NCBI GenBank assembly: GCA_011799875.1
Contig: CM022298.1
Location: 257,107,757 to 257,171,756, forward strand
Length of the DNA: 64,000 nucleotides
Source of the DNA: Thinopyrum elongatum
Taxonomy: Eukaryota; Streptophyta; Magnoliopsida; Poales; Poaceae
Reading direction: 5' to 3'
The translations under genes were made by a program, and so were the position numbers. The notes under the pieces are model-generated. The model ran no database searches, was not told where the DNA came from, and was given only the letters and a program-made list of their open reading frames with translations. Positions 44,835-56,158 of the stretch are shown in pieces. Within the stretch, counting starts at the first letter, position 1; the number at the start of each line of letters is the position of its first letter.

Positions 44835-45904
44835 AATTCAACTCCCGTTAGTAACTTCTTTCCTGCAAAGACATGTAAGTTCTCTATTTATTTGTTTCCC
44901 AATGACATAAAAGAGTTGTTTTTTTCTTAGAGCCTGTTCTTTCATACCAAACAGTGAAATTATTTTCTTCTAATCCCGTGTATGTTTCAACAGGGTTTCC
45001 GCATATTCAAGTGAAGGTTTGAAGGCCAATCTTTACTCGTTCTGCATATGACAGTAACCTCGGGTAACTTCTCAAATCAGCATGTAAGTTCAATTAACAT
45101 GCTTATTCTTTCTATTCTGAAAGGTCTCATTATTCTTATTAGTTAGTCTAAAAGGTTCAACCAAAAGAATCCCAATGATGAAATGTTCTGCACCTGTATT
45201 TCCAATTAACATATTTCTTCTTTCTATTCTCAAGGATCTCATTAATACTGTCACCTTCAAGGGAAGTTGCACTGCAAGATTCAACTCAAAGGAATACTTC
45301 AATGCGAAAAATGTTTCCTTAACGATAGAGCTATCTTTTTTTTTTCTCTTGATGGTCTAGTGATAGTTTCTTTGCAAGGCCTTTGGCTGTAAACAATGTC
45401 TGAAAACAGCTGAAACATTTCTGTAAACGAGCAACCGATTTCTTTGGGAAACATATTTCCCTTTTTTATTCTCAAGGGTCGCAATGCAAGAATTTTTTTC
45501 AACTCAAAGGAACAGTTCCATGAGGAAACTAATCTGCTGTTTGTTTAACATGGTTCCCCAGTTATATTTTCTTGCATTAGATTTAATTTTTAATAAGGTT
45601 TATATTGTTATTTCCATATAGTTTTTTTATATGTTTATTTTTCTGCTCCTATACTGATTCTTTGTTGGACATTTCGAACTCTTATTTTACTATTGTTTGT
45701 CAAGTTTCACAAATAGAAACAAAATTGTCATTCCTTTTCTCTTTTATTGTAACTGTTCTTCCTTTGACAAAGATACAGCAGAAGCAACAGAGAGAAACAT
45801 CAGAAGAAAAGAAACAAAGAAACAAGCGCGCGCGAAACACAGAAACAGCAGAAGAAACGGTTTTCAAAACGCGCGCCGAACAAAGAAACAGAGAAACCTG
45901 GCCC
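44835..45904. repeat. Right interior of the MULE with imperfect direct repeats
   Basis: ttcaattaacat(g/a)...tctttctattct(g/c)aa(a)gg(t/a)tctcatta occurs at about 45089 and 45200. A third, weaker copy near 45448 is followed by the shared phrase gcaagattcaactcaaaggaa / gcaagaatttttttcaactcaaaggaa (about 45277 and 45487). No ORF has family features. The DNA becomes purine-rich at 45778-45850, then GC-rich at the terminus. Confidence 0.5.
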
Positions 45905-45978
45905 AATCAGCCCACTAGCGAACCCCCCTGTGCGAACGCCCGACGCTTTGACACAGAATGCGTCGTACAGGAGCTCCC
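45905..45978. repeat. Right terminal inverted repeat of the MULE
   Basis: Inverted, imperfect match to 22072-22145, ending ggagctccc at 45978, directly before the 9-bp duplication. Confidence 0.55.
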
Positions 45979-45987
45979 GCCCTGTTC
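45979..45987. repeat. Right 9-bp target duplication of the MULE (gccctgttc)
   Basis: One mismatch to 22063-22071. Confidence 0.7.
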
Positions 45988-46869
45988 ACCATCCAGCTCG
46001 TCAGGCGTGCCTCCGTTGTCCTTCAGGTCGCTGACAGGCTGGGTCTTGGTCAATAGGCGAAGAGGAAGCGGCCCAGGCGCGTGGAGTGGTCGCGGTCAAC
46101 GTGAGGCGAGCGAGGCACAGGTTGCGGGTGCGGCCCTCTGCTCGACAGGAAGCAGAGTAGCGGTGGCGCTGGAGCACGCAACGGCGGCTCATGCGGGACT
46201 CCGGTGAGGTGGAGAGGCAGGGGACGAATGCGGGATTGGGCGAGGGAGGCCCGGATCCTCCAGATCCAGTGGTGCCCGGCTTGTGGAGGCCGGCGGTGAG
46301 CTACAAGGCCATGGAAGCTGTTGTTGTCTGAAGAAAAAGACAGAGCAAAATCAGAGGGGAAACAAGGGAAGTAGAGGGACCACAGGGAGATGGGAGGAAC
46401 CAGAGGAGATCCGACAAGTTTGCTGCTCACCGACAAACGAACGACAAGGGTGTAGCAGAACAGCGGCGCGAGGCTCGTGCTCCTCTTGGCGGCCATGGCG
46501 CTGGAGCTACGTGGAGAGAGAAAACAGGGAGAGCCGGTTGTGAGGGGTGGCAAGAGGAATAAGGAGAGAAGGAAAGGAAGAAGGGGGGAGCGGGGGAGGC
46601 CCTGGGCTGGTGCTCCGGTCGGCGCGGTCGAGGAGAAGGCAGGGCCTCGGGCGCGGGCCTCCAGTGCTTGCTCGGACATGAAGCTGCTCGAGGATGGAAA
46701 CGAAGGCGGCAGCACGGATTTGTTCGGTGTGGGGAACGAGAGGCGGCTTGCGGGGACAGGGGAAATCGGGCGAGCGGTGCTGGTTGGGTGGATCGGGAAG
46801 GAGGAGGCTATTGCTTGCTGTGGTTGGGCGGCGGCGGAAAACAAGGAAGGTGGTCGGAGAGGATTTGGA

Positions 46870-46878
46870 TCGAGGAGA
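46870..46878. repeat. Left 9-bp target duplication of foldback Mutator-type element (tcgaggaga)
   Basis: Matches tcgaggaaa at 48798-48806 with one mismatch. Confidence 0.65.
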
Positions 46879-47149
46879 GGCCAAATTCACTGTTTTGACC
46901 CTTATGTGAAAATTTAACCCGATTTGACCCTGTTTGTAAAAAAAAAGTTCGGATCTGATCCTTTTCCTACAACTCTGGACGTTGACGGTAGAATATAACA
47001 GGCTACTGCATTGGTCAATAGTGATAGGCTTCTGGTCAACGTGGTGTCATGGCAGCGATGTGGTACGTGGCTACCGCCACGGTCTTTGGCGGTAGCACCT
47101 GGGCCAACCCGAATGCTATAAATACAGGTCATTGCTGTACTTTACAGAA

Positions 47150-47222
47150 GCACTTGGCTGGTCTAGTTGCTAGTGCGAGCCAGGCAGCAGCAGTTGGTCT
47201 TGTGTTCGTATCTGGCCAGAGA
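47150..47222 (+). other. tRNA-like segment in left arm
   Basis: ggctggtctagttgctagtg followed by cttgtgttcgtatctgg resembles tRNA A-box and B-box spacing. The right-arm copy has the better B box. I cannot fold it into a full cloverleaf. Confidence 0.25.
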
Positions 47223-47723
47223 CATTTTTTGTTTGTTTGTTTTTTCCCAATAAACAAGAAAAAAATAGTCTAATTAATGTTAGATATGAATTATTGTCAA
47301 AAACATTTTTTAAACTTATCTGTAACTGTTCGATCTTGACCGTTGATTGATTGAGTATAATTTTGACCATGTAAATATCATTTTATAAAAGAAGTGTTTT
47401 TTAAGGAATATAGGAAAATGTATTCTCTTTTTCCTCAATACAATCACACAATGCATGTTTCCTTACGTACAAGATATGATGGCATCTCCATTCAACACCT
47501 TCACGATCCATCGTTAACCATGCCACAATTGGATGAGAGTTTGCCGTACGCCAAGTAAATTCAATTTATTTTTGCTATTGAACCAGTCTGAGATAATTAC
47601 ATTAATCAATATGTTACTAATCGAGTGGACATTACAATGTCATTTGAAGTGTGGATACATATCACATGGCATTTGATTCAAATTTTCACATAAATTATAA
47701 AGCACATACATGAATATTGATTA

Positions 47724-48037
47724 CTCCCTCCATTCCAAAATATAGTGCATATTTTTTTAAAGTCAAACTTGACCAAATTTATAGAGAAAAACTATTTATA
47801 TCAATAATACCTAATATATAAAAGATGAAACTACATATAGATGAGTATTAATGACTATCTATATATATATATATATAATATATATATATATATTATTATA
47901 TTATATAATTATATATATATTTATATATATATTTAGGCATTCTAGATGGAAATGATTTTCTTTAAAAACTTGGTCAAAGTGATGATGTTTGACTTCTTAA
48001 AAAAATCTATATGCACTACATTATGAAATGAAGGGAG
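47724..48037. mobile_element. Stowaway-type (Tc1/Mariner) MITE with TA duplication
   Basis: Ends are ctccctccattcc and, inverted, ctcccttcatttc, flanked by TA at 47722-47723 and 48038-48039. Inner parts pair further (aaaatatagtgcatat with atatgcactacatta). It contains a TA-rich microsatellite at about 47860-47930. Ends and length fit Triticeae Stowaway MITEs. Confidence 0.85.
47858..47934. repeat. TA-dinucleotide microsatellite
   Basis: An imperfect (ta)n tract in the centre of the Stowaway-type MITE. Confidence 0.8.
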
Positions 48038-48471
48038 TAGATTACACGCATATTGAAAGTCGTAAGGTCACACACATATTACTGCTATATGAATATAGTT
48101 CACGCATATGAGAGTGCTACTCCAAACATTTCTTAAACATAAGTGCTCCAGACGTATTTTTAGTATGGTAAAGAAAGAGAGAAAAGGGGAACATTCACTT
48201 TCCCTAGCGCATATCTTGTATATAAGGAAACATGCACCATTTGATTGTGTTTAGGAAATAGAGAATATTTTTTCCTGTCGTTCCTTTAGTGAAACACTTC
48301 TCTTATAACTGATATTTACATAGTCAAAATTATACTCATCACTCAACAGTCAAAACTGAATAGTCACAGATAAGTAAAAAAATATGTTTTTGACAATAAT
48401 CCATATCTAACATTAATCAGAGTATTTTTTCATTTTTATTGGGAAAAAACAAACAAACCAAAGAAATTGCG

Positions 48472-48542
48472 GTCAGCCGGATTCGAACACAAGACCATCT
48501 TGTGATGCCTTGCCCGCGCTAGCCACTAGGGCAACCAACTGC
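48472..48542 (-). other. tRNA-like segment in right arm (A-box and B-box motifs)
   Basis: On the minus strand ccctagtggctagcgcggg is followed about 30 bases later by tgttcgaatccgg, a good B-box match. A cacaaga...tcttgtg hairpin lies between. The T-stem does not pair, so it is not a functional tRNA gene. It may be a SINE-like or tRNA-derived segment caught in the element. Confidence 0.3.
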
Positions 48543-48797
48543 TTCAATTCAGTTAGGCAACGCAGTCTATTTATAGCAATCAGCTCGGCCCAAGACTGTG
48601 CCAGCACCCACCTGCCACATGGCTGCCACATCATCGCGTTGACCAGAAACCTACTGCCATTGACCATGGTGGTAGCTCGTTATATTCTACCGCCAACGTC
48701 TATGGCGGTAGGAAAAGGGTCAGATCCAAACTTTTTTTATAAACAGGGTCAAATCCGGCTAAATTTTCGCATAAGGGTCAGAACAGTGAATTTTGCC

Positions 48798-48806
48798 TCG
48801 AGGAAA
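48798..48806. repeat. Right 9-bp target duplication of foldback element (tcgaggaaa)
   Basis: One mismatch to 46870-46878. Confidence 0.65.
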
Positions 48807-48934
48807 AGGTGGCTGGTTCGATGGATCTGAGAGGATCCCGAGGAAGGAGGGAGTTGGTCGGTTGGCGGCGGAGACGGGACTGATGGGACAAGGGGCTAGG
48901 TCTTAGGGTTTGCCAAAAAATGACTAGGGGTGGA

Positions 48935-48943
48935 CTATATAAA
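48935..48943 (-). promoter_or_regulatory. TATA-like box of gypsy LTR
   Basis: On the minus strand tttatatag lies about 430 bases into the LTR, upstream of a GC-rich leader. Confidence 0.45.
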
Positions 48944-49371
48944 TGGAAAGAAGGAGAGTTTGGATCATCCGATCGAAATTGGACGGTCGAGATAAAAAGA
49001 TATGGGAGTCCAAGTAAGAAACCAAAGATATTTTAGGGATGTTTGGGGATGATCCGGACCCATCGGTCACAACTGCTCAGGTTGGGTTCGGGATAGTTTT
49101 TAGATGCGCACACGAGGGGTTTGACGAAAGAGAGGGGAGTTTGGTGGGCTCAGAGAAGAGAGAGAAAAGAGCGGTTCGGTTGACCTGAGAGGAGGTCAAC
49201 AGAGACAAAAGAAGCGGCAACTACGAGCGGATGCAAGTTTTGAAAACATGACGGCAATGGAGTGCCAATGCAATGCAAATGATGCGATGATGAATGCAAT
49301 AAACAAATAAAACACACGGCGACAACGAAGTAACTGGAAGGCATTTGGAGAGTCGGTCTCGGGTTGTCACA

Positions 49372-49455
49372 AATACAATCCCACTCTCTCGCTCTTGCTC
49401 TCTTTTACTGCATTAGGACAACAGCGATTCAATGGTTACATGCTGCCGTAGTTCT
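49372..49455 (-). other. Internal 3' end of the outer gypsy element, with polypurine tract
   Basis: On the minus strand aagagagcaagagcgagaga then gtgggattgtatt leads into the LTR start at 49371. This looks like a polypurine tract. The rest of the internal region is displaced by the insertion at 49456. Confidence 0.4.
49451..49455. repeat. Probable left target duplication (gttct) of the gypsy at 49456
   Basis: Five bases before the LTR start. The right copy is off-window, so this is positional only. Confidence 0.3.
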
Positions 49456-50982
49456 TGATAACCCACAATTATAGGGGATCAATTGTAGCCTTTCTCGATA
49501 AGTAAGAGTGTCAAACCCAACGAGGAGCTAAAGGTAGAACAAATATTCCCTCAAGTTCTATCGACCACCGATACAACGCTACACACACTTTACGTTCGCT
49601 TTACCTAGAACAAGTATGAAACTAGAAGTACTTTGTAGGTGTAAAGATATAGGTTTGCAAGATAATAAAGAGCATGAAAATAAAAGATAGGGGCTGTTTA
49701 GATAAAGAAATAACTAAGTTAGTTTTAGTAGAGAGCTTTTTGTCACAAGAAAGTTATTTGTCCTTAGGCAATCGATAACTAGACTGGTAATCATTATTGC
49801 AATTTTATAAGAGGGAGAGGCATAAGCTAACATACTTTCTCTACTTGGATCATATGCACTTATGATTGGAACTCTAGCAAACATCCGTAACTTCTAAAGA
49901 TCATTAAGGTAAAACCCAACCATAGCATTAAAGTATCAAGTCCTCTTTATTCCCATACGCAAACAACCTACTTACTCACGTCTGTGCTTCTGTCACTAAC
50001 GCCACCCACCATAAGTGAATCATGAACATATTGCAAACCCTACAGCAGGGATCCCTCATGCTTGTGCGACACGGAGAGCACCATAGGACAGCACCAATAA
50101 TAAAACATGCAACTCAAACCAATCATGATCATCAATCAACCCATAGGACAAAACGGATCTACTCAAACATCATAGGATAGCCATACATCATTGGGAAATA
50201 ATATATAGCGTTGAGCACCATGTTTAAGTAGAGATTACAGTGGGGAGAAGAGGTGTTACACCACTGCATAGAGGAGGAGAGAGTTGGTGATGACGGCGGC
50301 AAATTTGTTGGTGTAGATCGCCTTCACGATGATGGCCCTGGCGGCGTTCCGGCGCCACCGGGAGTGAGGGGGGGAGAGCCCCCTCCTTATTCTTCTTCCT
50401 TGACCTCCCTCCTAGATGGTAGGAGGGTTTCCCCTCTGGTCCTTGGCCTCCATGGCGGCGGAGGGGCGGGAGCCCCTCCCAGATTGGATCTCTCTCTCTC
50501 TGTTTCCTTCTATTTATGCGCTCCCAGATTTTGGCCTTTCACCGTTTCATAAATTCCCGGAGATCCGTAACTCTGATTGGGCTGAAATTTTAACATGATG
50601 TTTATCCGGATATTAGCTTTCTTGCGGCCGAAGAAGGGCACCAACTGCCTTACAGCGTGGCCACAAGGGCATAGGGCGCGCCCTACCCCCTGGGGCGCAC
50701 CCCCTGCCTTGCCGCCGCCTCGGGCATCGTCTCGCATTGATTCCACTTCCGAAAATTCACATATATTCCAAAAAAATATCCGTAAGTTATTATCGCATTT
50801 GGACTCCATTTGATATGGATTTTCTGTGAAACAAAAAACATGCAACAAACAGGAACTGGCACTGGGCACTGGATCACTATGTTAGTCCCAAAAATAGTAT
50901 AAAAAGTTGCCAAAAGTATATGAAAGTTGTAGAATATTGGCATGAAACAATCAAAAATTATAGATACGACGGAGACGTATCA
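49456..50982 (-). repeat. 3' LTR of this gypsy element (1527 bp)
   Basis: TG...CA ends, about 1.5 kb. A GC-rich part at 50330-50480 includes CT-rich tracts and tatttatgc. ORFs within are compositional. Confidence 0.75.
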
Positions 50983-51478
50983 GCATCCCCAAGCTTAATT
51001 CCTGCTCGTCCTTGAGTAGGTAAATGATAAAAAGGATAATTTTTGATGTGGAATGCTACCTAGCATAATCTTTATCATACAATCTAATCATGGCATGAAT
51101 ATTAAGACACGAGTGATTCAAAGCAATAGTCTATCATTTGACATTAAGACAATAATACTTCAAGCATACTAATAAAGCAATCATGTCTTTTCAAAATAAC
51201 ATGGCCAAAGAAAGTTATCCCTACAAAATCATATAGTCTGGCTATGCTCCATCTTCACCACACAAAGTATTTCATCATGCACAACCCCGATGACAAGCCA
51301 AGCAATTGTTTCATACTTTTAATGTTCTCAAGCTTTTTCAACATTCACGCAATACATGAGCGTGAGCCATGGATATAGCACTATAGGTGGAATATAATAT
51401 GATGGTGGAGATTGTGTGGAGAAGACGAAAAAAGGAGAAAGTCTCACATCGACGTGACTAATCAACAGGCTATGGAGA
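50983..51478 (-). other. Non-coding 3' internal end of this gypsy element
   Basis: 496 bases of AT-rich sequence between the polypurine tract (50983-50996) and the next insertion. No ORF or RNA gene is seen. Confidence 0.6.
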
Positions 51479-54400
51479 TGTGACTCCCCCGACTCAATCA
51501 TGTACTAATCATGCACACAAACATGCACGATCAAGCACAGGGACTCACGGGAAGATATCACAACACAACTCTAACACAATTAAATGGAGATCCACAATAT
51601 TACAGACCAGGGATCCAAAGATCCGAATACATAAGTCAGTCATACAAATATTATCTGAGTACAGACATAGTTAGACAAGTTTTGTCTTAAGAAGGCTAGC
51701 ACAAACAACGACTCTAGATCAAAAGGCAAAGGCCTCCTGCCTGGGAGCCTCCGATCCTACTCCTGGTCGGCTGGCTCGATCCAGTAGTAAGTGCCGTCTG
51801 GACCCTCCTGGTAGTAAGCTCCTGTGGTGGCATCTGGCTCCGGGGCTCCATCGTCTGATGTATCATCAAGTAGGGGAATATGGCGAAAAAGAACTAACAA
51901 AGCAACCGTGAGTACTCATCCGAAGTACTCAGCAAGCAAGGATCTACACTACATATGCGACATTATCAAAGAGGAAAGGCTATATATGTGGACTGAGCTG
52001 CAGAAATGCCAGAATAGAGAGAAGACCTAGTCCTATCGAAGACTAGCATCTTCAAACATCTTCACGAAGCCATCATCTTGCAGCAATAGAAGAGAGTAGA
52101 ATAGCATTTTATTTAGCAAACATGTTGAAGCAAAGCCTAGAGATCCTTCCTCGACTCCCTGCGAGAAAGCGATCCCGAAGCTTCAATTAAGTAACAAGTA
52201 TCCAGTTCAAGTAGTAGATCGGGATACATAAACTGAGCGTCCTTTATCGTAGGACCAGCTATCGATAGATTATTCATCCCTGCAGGGGTGCACTACTATT
52301 ACCCAACACGCTCGATCAACTCTGGCCGGGCACACTTGCTGGGTAATGCCCGGCCTCGGGAGATCAACACGAAGCAGCGCCCTACCTAGGCTCAGCAGAG
52401 AGGTCAGCACGCCGGACTAACCTATGCACCCAGAGGTCTTGGGCCATCGCCCCGGGCACCCTGCGCGTTGCGTGGCTGGCCGGGGTGCAGGCGCGACACT
52501 GAACTCGTCAGTGAAGTATCCAACCCATTCCCGGCGATCAGCCCGCACGGTGAAATGTGACATCTGAAGAGCTTTCGGGAGAAACGTACATCGCAGAGGG
52601 CCCCATAACCATTATCCCGCATGGTGGTAGTGCGTATAGGGCATGTCGACCCACTCAACTCAAACACCAAAATCCAATAGGCTCATTTAGTAACACGCGG
52701 AGACAATCAGAGTTTCTGAAGCTCCGCCACAATATCACACTCGAGTGCCCTTCCGGCACACCCGACATCATAGATCCCCTACGGGTACCCTTCAGGGTCG
52801 ACCCGCCTGAAACAAAGGTCAAAGTAACCATGTGGTCATAACATCAAGGGGGAAACCCCGAGGAATCACCCTCGGTGAATTCCACTCGATGAAATCATCA
52901 GGGTGAACGTATGAGGCATCACCCTCGAGGTTCACACTGAGGGGTTGCACGACAGAGTCGTATCGGAAGTGGTGAAGGAGGAACCACCCTCGATGACCAC
53001 GACCGAACAGCTACACTACAGAGTATTCATCAGGAGTGCGGTACGAGGTATCACCCTCGGCACTCGATAGTAACTATGCAGAGTCGTACAACTAAGGGGG
53101 GGTGAGGTGATGTGTCGGTCTCTGGTCGACGATCACATTGATCGAGTCATTGATGATCAAGCAGGGGCAACAAGGGTAAGGTGGTGGGGGTCATTGATGG
53201 TTCACTACCAACCTATACTAAACAGTTTAACATAGGCTGGTAAGATAACAATAAACAGGTTACAAAAGCAGACTATGCATCAGAATAGGAGCAAACATTA
53301 ACAGTAGCAAAATCTAATGCAAGCAGGAGAAATGGAATGGGCGATATCTGGATGCTCAGGGGGGGGGGGGCTTGCCTGGTTGCTCTGGCAAGAAAGAGGG
53401 GTCGTCAACGGGCTGCTCGTCTGTAGCGTTGTCGTATCCAGCTGCAACATCGTCGGTCTCGGCAACTATCGAGAGAGAAGGAGGGGGATAGAAACAATAA
53501 ATTCACGGCAAAAATGCAAATAATATGCATGACATGCCTAAATGCTATGCCGAGGTGTTCTACTGCCTAACTAAATGAGTTAGTTAATTTAGGAATTTAT
53601 CCGGATTTATTTAATCAAAGTTGGGCACTATTCATTTATCGAAATCGGTCTAAAAGTTCCATGTTCATCTAGCTATGGGCATTTGACAGGAATACGGAGG
53701 GCGTATTCAGATTCGTATCGAAATTCTAAGTAACTTTCATATATAAATTATTTTCAACGGAGTTACAGATTATTTTATATGATTTTCTAAATTTTTAATC
53801 ATTTTTTGAATTTAATTATTTATTTAAATTTGAATTATCAAGAATAGTTAATGATGACGACAGCATAACATCACCATGACGTCAGCAGGTCAAACCCGGC
53901 TGACCAGGGTCAAACCTGACCTGTGGGTCCAATGGGACCCACATGTCGTTGACAGAGCTAACTAAACAGAGTTAGTTTAATCTAATTAACCTAATTAGCA
54001 GGTGGGGCCCAGCAGTCAGTGGCTAATTAGTGATTTAATTAACTAATTAACTAATTATCTAATTATTGTTTTATTTTAATTCGTTTACTGGGCGGGACCC
54101 ACATGTCAGTGAGACAGGGGCGCCAGTCAGCAGTTGACCCAGTCAACTGGGTCAACTGGGGCCCAGGGGGCCCGCGGTCAGTGACTCAGGGGCGGGGCCC
54201 GCAAGTCCACGTCGGCGTCGACCGGCGACTCGTCGCCGGCAACCAAAACAACGGCGGCGCGATCGGGAGGGGGTCGGGATTTGCGTACAGAGCGACGTTG
54301 CGAGCGCGGCCCGGCTCATTCGAATGGGTAGACGACGGCGAAGTGATCTGGGGTGACGGCGGGGGCTGCGGTGGTCGGTAGCGTCGACGGTGAGCGGTGA

Positions 54401-55594
54401 GGCGGTCGCCAGAGTTCGGCCATCGTCGGGATCGGAACTGGGGTGCGTTTGCGGGGAAACTGAGCAGGTAGTCGAGGCCTACGCGGTGCGGCGAACACAA
54501 CGGTGGCGTGCACGGGACCCTATGGTCACCGTGGCCACGCCGGCGACGAGGCCAGGCGGCGGAGGGATCGGGCTACGGTGGAGCGGGCGCCAGAGCTCGA
54601 AATCGAGCGTGGGGATTGAGGGGAAAGGGAGAGGGGCTCACTGCCGTTGCTGGGAAGGCCCGGTGAAGCCGGTGGTGGTCGGAGGGCGGCGGGATCCGAC
54701 GATGAAGATGATGGAGCCGGGGAGGAAGATGCGGTCGCCGCGGTCGCTGCAGGGGCTCCGAGCTCCAACCCGAGGCAGCAGGCGGCGTAGCGGACGGCAG
54801 CGAGCCTCGGAGACATGTCGGGGAGGCAAATGGAGTGCGATGGCCGCGAGATTTAACGGAGGCCGATCATGGCGGCATCGGGTGAGGTGGGAGAGAGTGA
54901 GGGAGGAAGGGGGAGGCGCCAGGGTTCGTCCGCGAGGTCGAGGGGGGCTCCTTGTAGGCATCCGCGGCGTGCGTCGTGCGTTGTCGAGCGTAGGCGAGGG
55001 GGGCCGGGTGCGCGCGCGCGTGCGCGTTCGACAGCGAGGGGGGGTGAGCAGTAGGAAGGGGACGGCGCGGGAGTGGGCTGGGCCGGCGTTGTAGCAAGCA
55101 GGCCCAAGTGCACAGTAGCTTTTAGGCCTTTTTCTATTTTCTATTTTCTCTTTTCTGTTTCTTTTCTTTTCCTGTTTTCTGTTTTTACAAAATTGTGTGG
55201 CCTCATAATTAGTTTTGTAAAATATGTGAACTAGTCACAAAACTCCAGTGCAACATCTACTAATTCCATAAAATGGTTCTGAGTTCATATCATTTAATTT
55301 GCAATTTTATAAAACTAAATGGGATTAAATATTGCAGTTTTGGCACTGTTAGAGTCACTTAATTAATTTATTAAATGTTGGTTACAATTTTAGCATTGTC
55401 TCTAGAATATTTGTCACCCAATGAACATTTTAGTTTCTGTGTTTGAACAACTTTTATTTTCCACTTAATTTAATTTGAAATTTGAGTTAGGAGTTGAAAT
55501 GCAATATGATGTAAACGATGATTAGGCACTGTTAATCATGCTGACTTGTCATTATCAAAAGTGATTACTGTGGCTAATGACATGGGGTGTTACA
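51479..55594 (-). repeat. 3' LTR of chromodomain gypsy (4116 bp)
   Basis: Plus-strand reading starts tgtgactcccccgactc and ends ggggtgttaca, so the minus strand begins TGTAACACCCC. It matches 61385-64000 throughout the overlap. It contains caccctcg repeats (52860-53070), a G run at 53361-53370 and a GC-rich promoter-like part at 54100-55090. Confidence 0.9.
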
Positions 55595-55606
55595 ATTCTC
55601 CTCATC
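55595..55606 (-). other. Polypurine tract of chromodomain gypsy
   Basis: agatgaggagaat on the minus strand directly precedes the 3' LTR. Confidence 0.55.
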
Positions 55607-55630
55607 TATCAAGAATTCTCGTCCCAAGAA

Positions 55631-56071
55631 TTAAGAGGAAGACTGAAAGAAAGCGGGGTATTCTTCGCGAAGACGATCCTTGCGTTCCCAAGTGGCTTCA
55701 TCTTCAGAATGATTCGACCACTGAACCTTGAGGAATTTGATTGACTTTTGACGAGTCCGGCGTTCAACTTGATCAAGAATACGGATGGGATATTCTGGAT
55801 AAGACAGATCTTCCCGTAATTCAAGCATTTCATGATCCACAGCTCGAATAGGATCCTTGAAGCAGCGACGGAGTTGGGATACATGAAAGACATCATGCAC
55901 TTGAGAAAGATTTTGCGGCAATTGCAACTGATATGCCACTTCTCCTCGACGGGCAAGGATACGGAACGGGTCAATGTAGTGAGGAGCTAACTTGCCTTTG
56001 ATTCCGAACCGATGAGTGCCTTTCAACGGAGTGACGCGAAGGTAAGCTTGCTCGACAGGTTGATAGACCAT
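55631..56071 (-). pseudogene. Integrase C-terminal domain and chromodomain
   Basis: Contains the GPY/F-like segment (KGKLAPHYIDPFRIL), then HDVFHVSQLR and a chromodomain-like end (YPIRILDQVERRTRQ ... VQWSNHSEDEATWE). In chromoviruses this domain guides integration to heterochromatin. It ends with a proper stop at 55631. Confidence 0.85.
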
Positions 56072-56158
56072 TTCCTGGTGCTTTCGGTCATAGTTGCTCT
56101 TCTGACGAGCCTGAGCAGTTTTCAGATGTTCACGGACAATGCAGACTTCTTCTTCAGC

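Larger units (their letters stand above)
22072..45978. mobile_element. 23.9-kb Mutator-like element with transposase and two C48-type genes
   Basis: Bounded by 9-bp direct duplications with one mismatch. The termini are imperfect inverted repeats: inward from the left, ggaaaatcctattcgccgc then gtcgaggcgccgcacac; inward from the right, gggagctcctgtacgacgc then gtcgggcgttcgcacag. Contents in order: an intact plant-mobile-domain/C48 protease gene (+), an array of about 300-bp repeats, a FAR1-type transposase gene (-), and a second plant-mobile-domain/C48-like gene (+). The association of Ulp1-like proteases with MULEs is known from Kaonashi-type elements. A copy holding two divergent paralogues plus a transposase is unusual. 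The transposase is disabled, so mobility would need an intact relative. Confidence 0.75.
46879..48797. mobile_element. Foldback Mutator-type non-autonomous element with about 600-bp inverted arms
   Basis: The ends read ggccaaattcactg and, inverted, ggcaaaattcactg. Arms 46879-47479 and 48211-48797 align along their length in inverse orientation. Shared blocks include tttgaccctgttt(g/a)ta, cggtagaatataac and attaatgttagatatg. Each arm has an inward-facing ctataaata (47116-47124; minus strand 48568-48576). No transposase is present. The 9-bp flanking duplications fit the Mutator superfamily. A Stowaway-like MITE sits in the spacer. Confidence 0.75.
45979..49371 (-). mobile_element. Gypsy LTR on the minus strand, interrupted by a foldback element
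   Basis: On the minus strand the sequence starts TGTGACAACCCGAGACCGAC at 49371, the head of a common Triticeae gypsy LTR type as far as I recall. It runs through a TATA-like box (plus-strand ctatataaa, 48935-48943) and a GC- and CT-rich leader. It continues across the insertion at 46879-48797 to 45979, where the MULE begins. A purine-rich tract beyond 49371 suggests this is the 3' LTR of its element. Long ORFs in the GC-rich part (for example minus strand 46050-46844) look compositional. The other LTR end is off-window. Confidence 0.6.
49456..51478 (-). mobile_element. Gypsy LTR retrotransposon, 3' LTR and 3' internal end (minus strand)
   Basis: On the minus strand the LTR begins TGATACGTCTCCGTCG (50982) and ends GGGTTATCA (49456). 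I recall this as a very common Triticeae gypsy LTR type. The preceding internal sequence (50983-51478) has a polypurine-like gcttggggatgc beside the LTR, and no ORF is visible. The element is cut at 51479 by the large gypsy element, and its remainder is off-window. Confidence 0.75.

Noticed and set aside
46050..46844. 264-codon minus-strand ORF
   Set aside because: It lies in the GC- and CT-rich leader of a gypsy LTR, has low-complexity Pro/Ser/Arg composition, and other frames are equally open. No family motif.
48472..48542. Functional tRNA gene
   Set aside because: A- and B-box-like motifs are present, but the T-stem and acceptor stem do not pair. I list it only as tRNA-like.
54390..55094. 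234-codon plus-strand ORF and overlapping minus-strand ORFs
   Set aside because: Inside the GC-rich part of the chromodomain gypsy LTR. Arg/Gly-rich composition and several overlapping open frames indicate a compositional effect.
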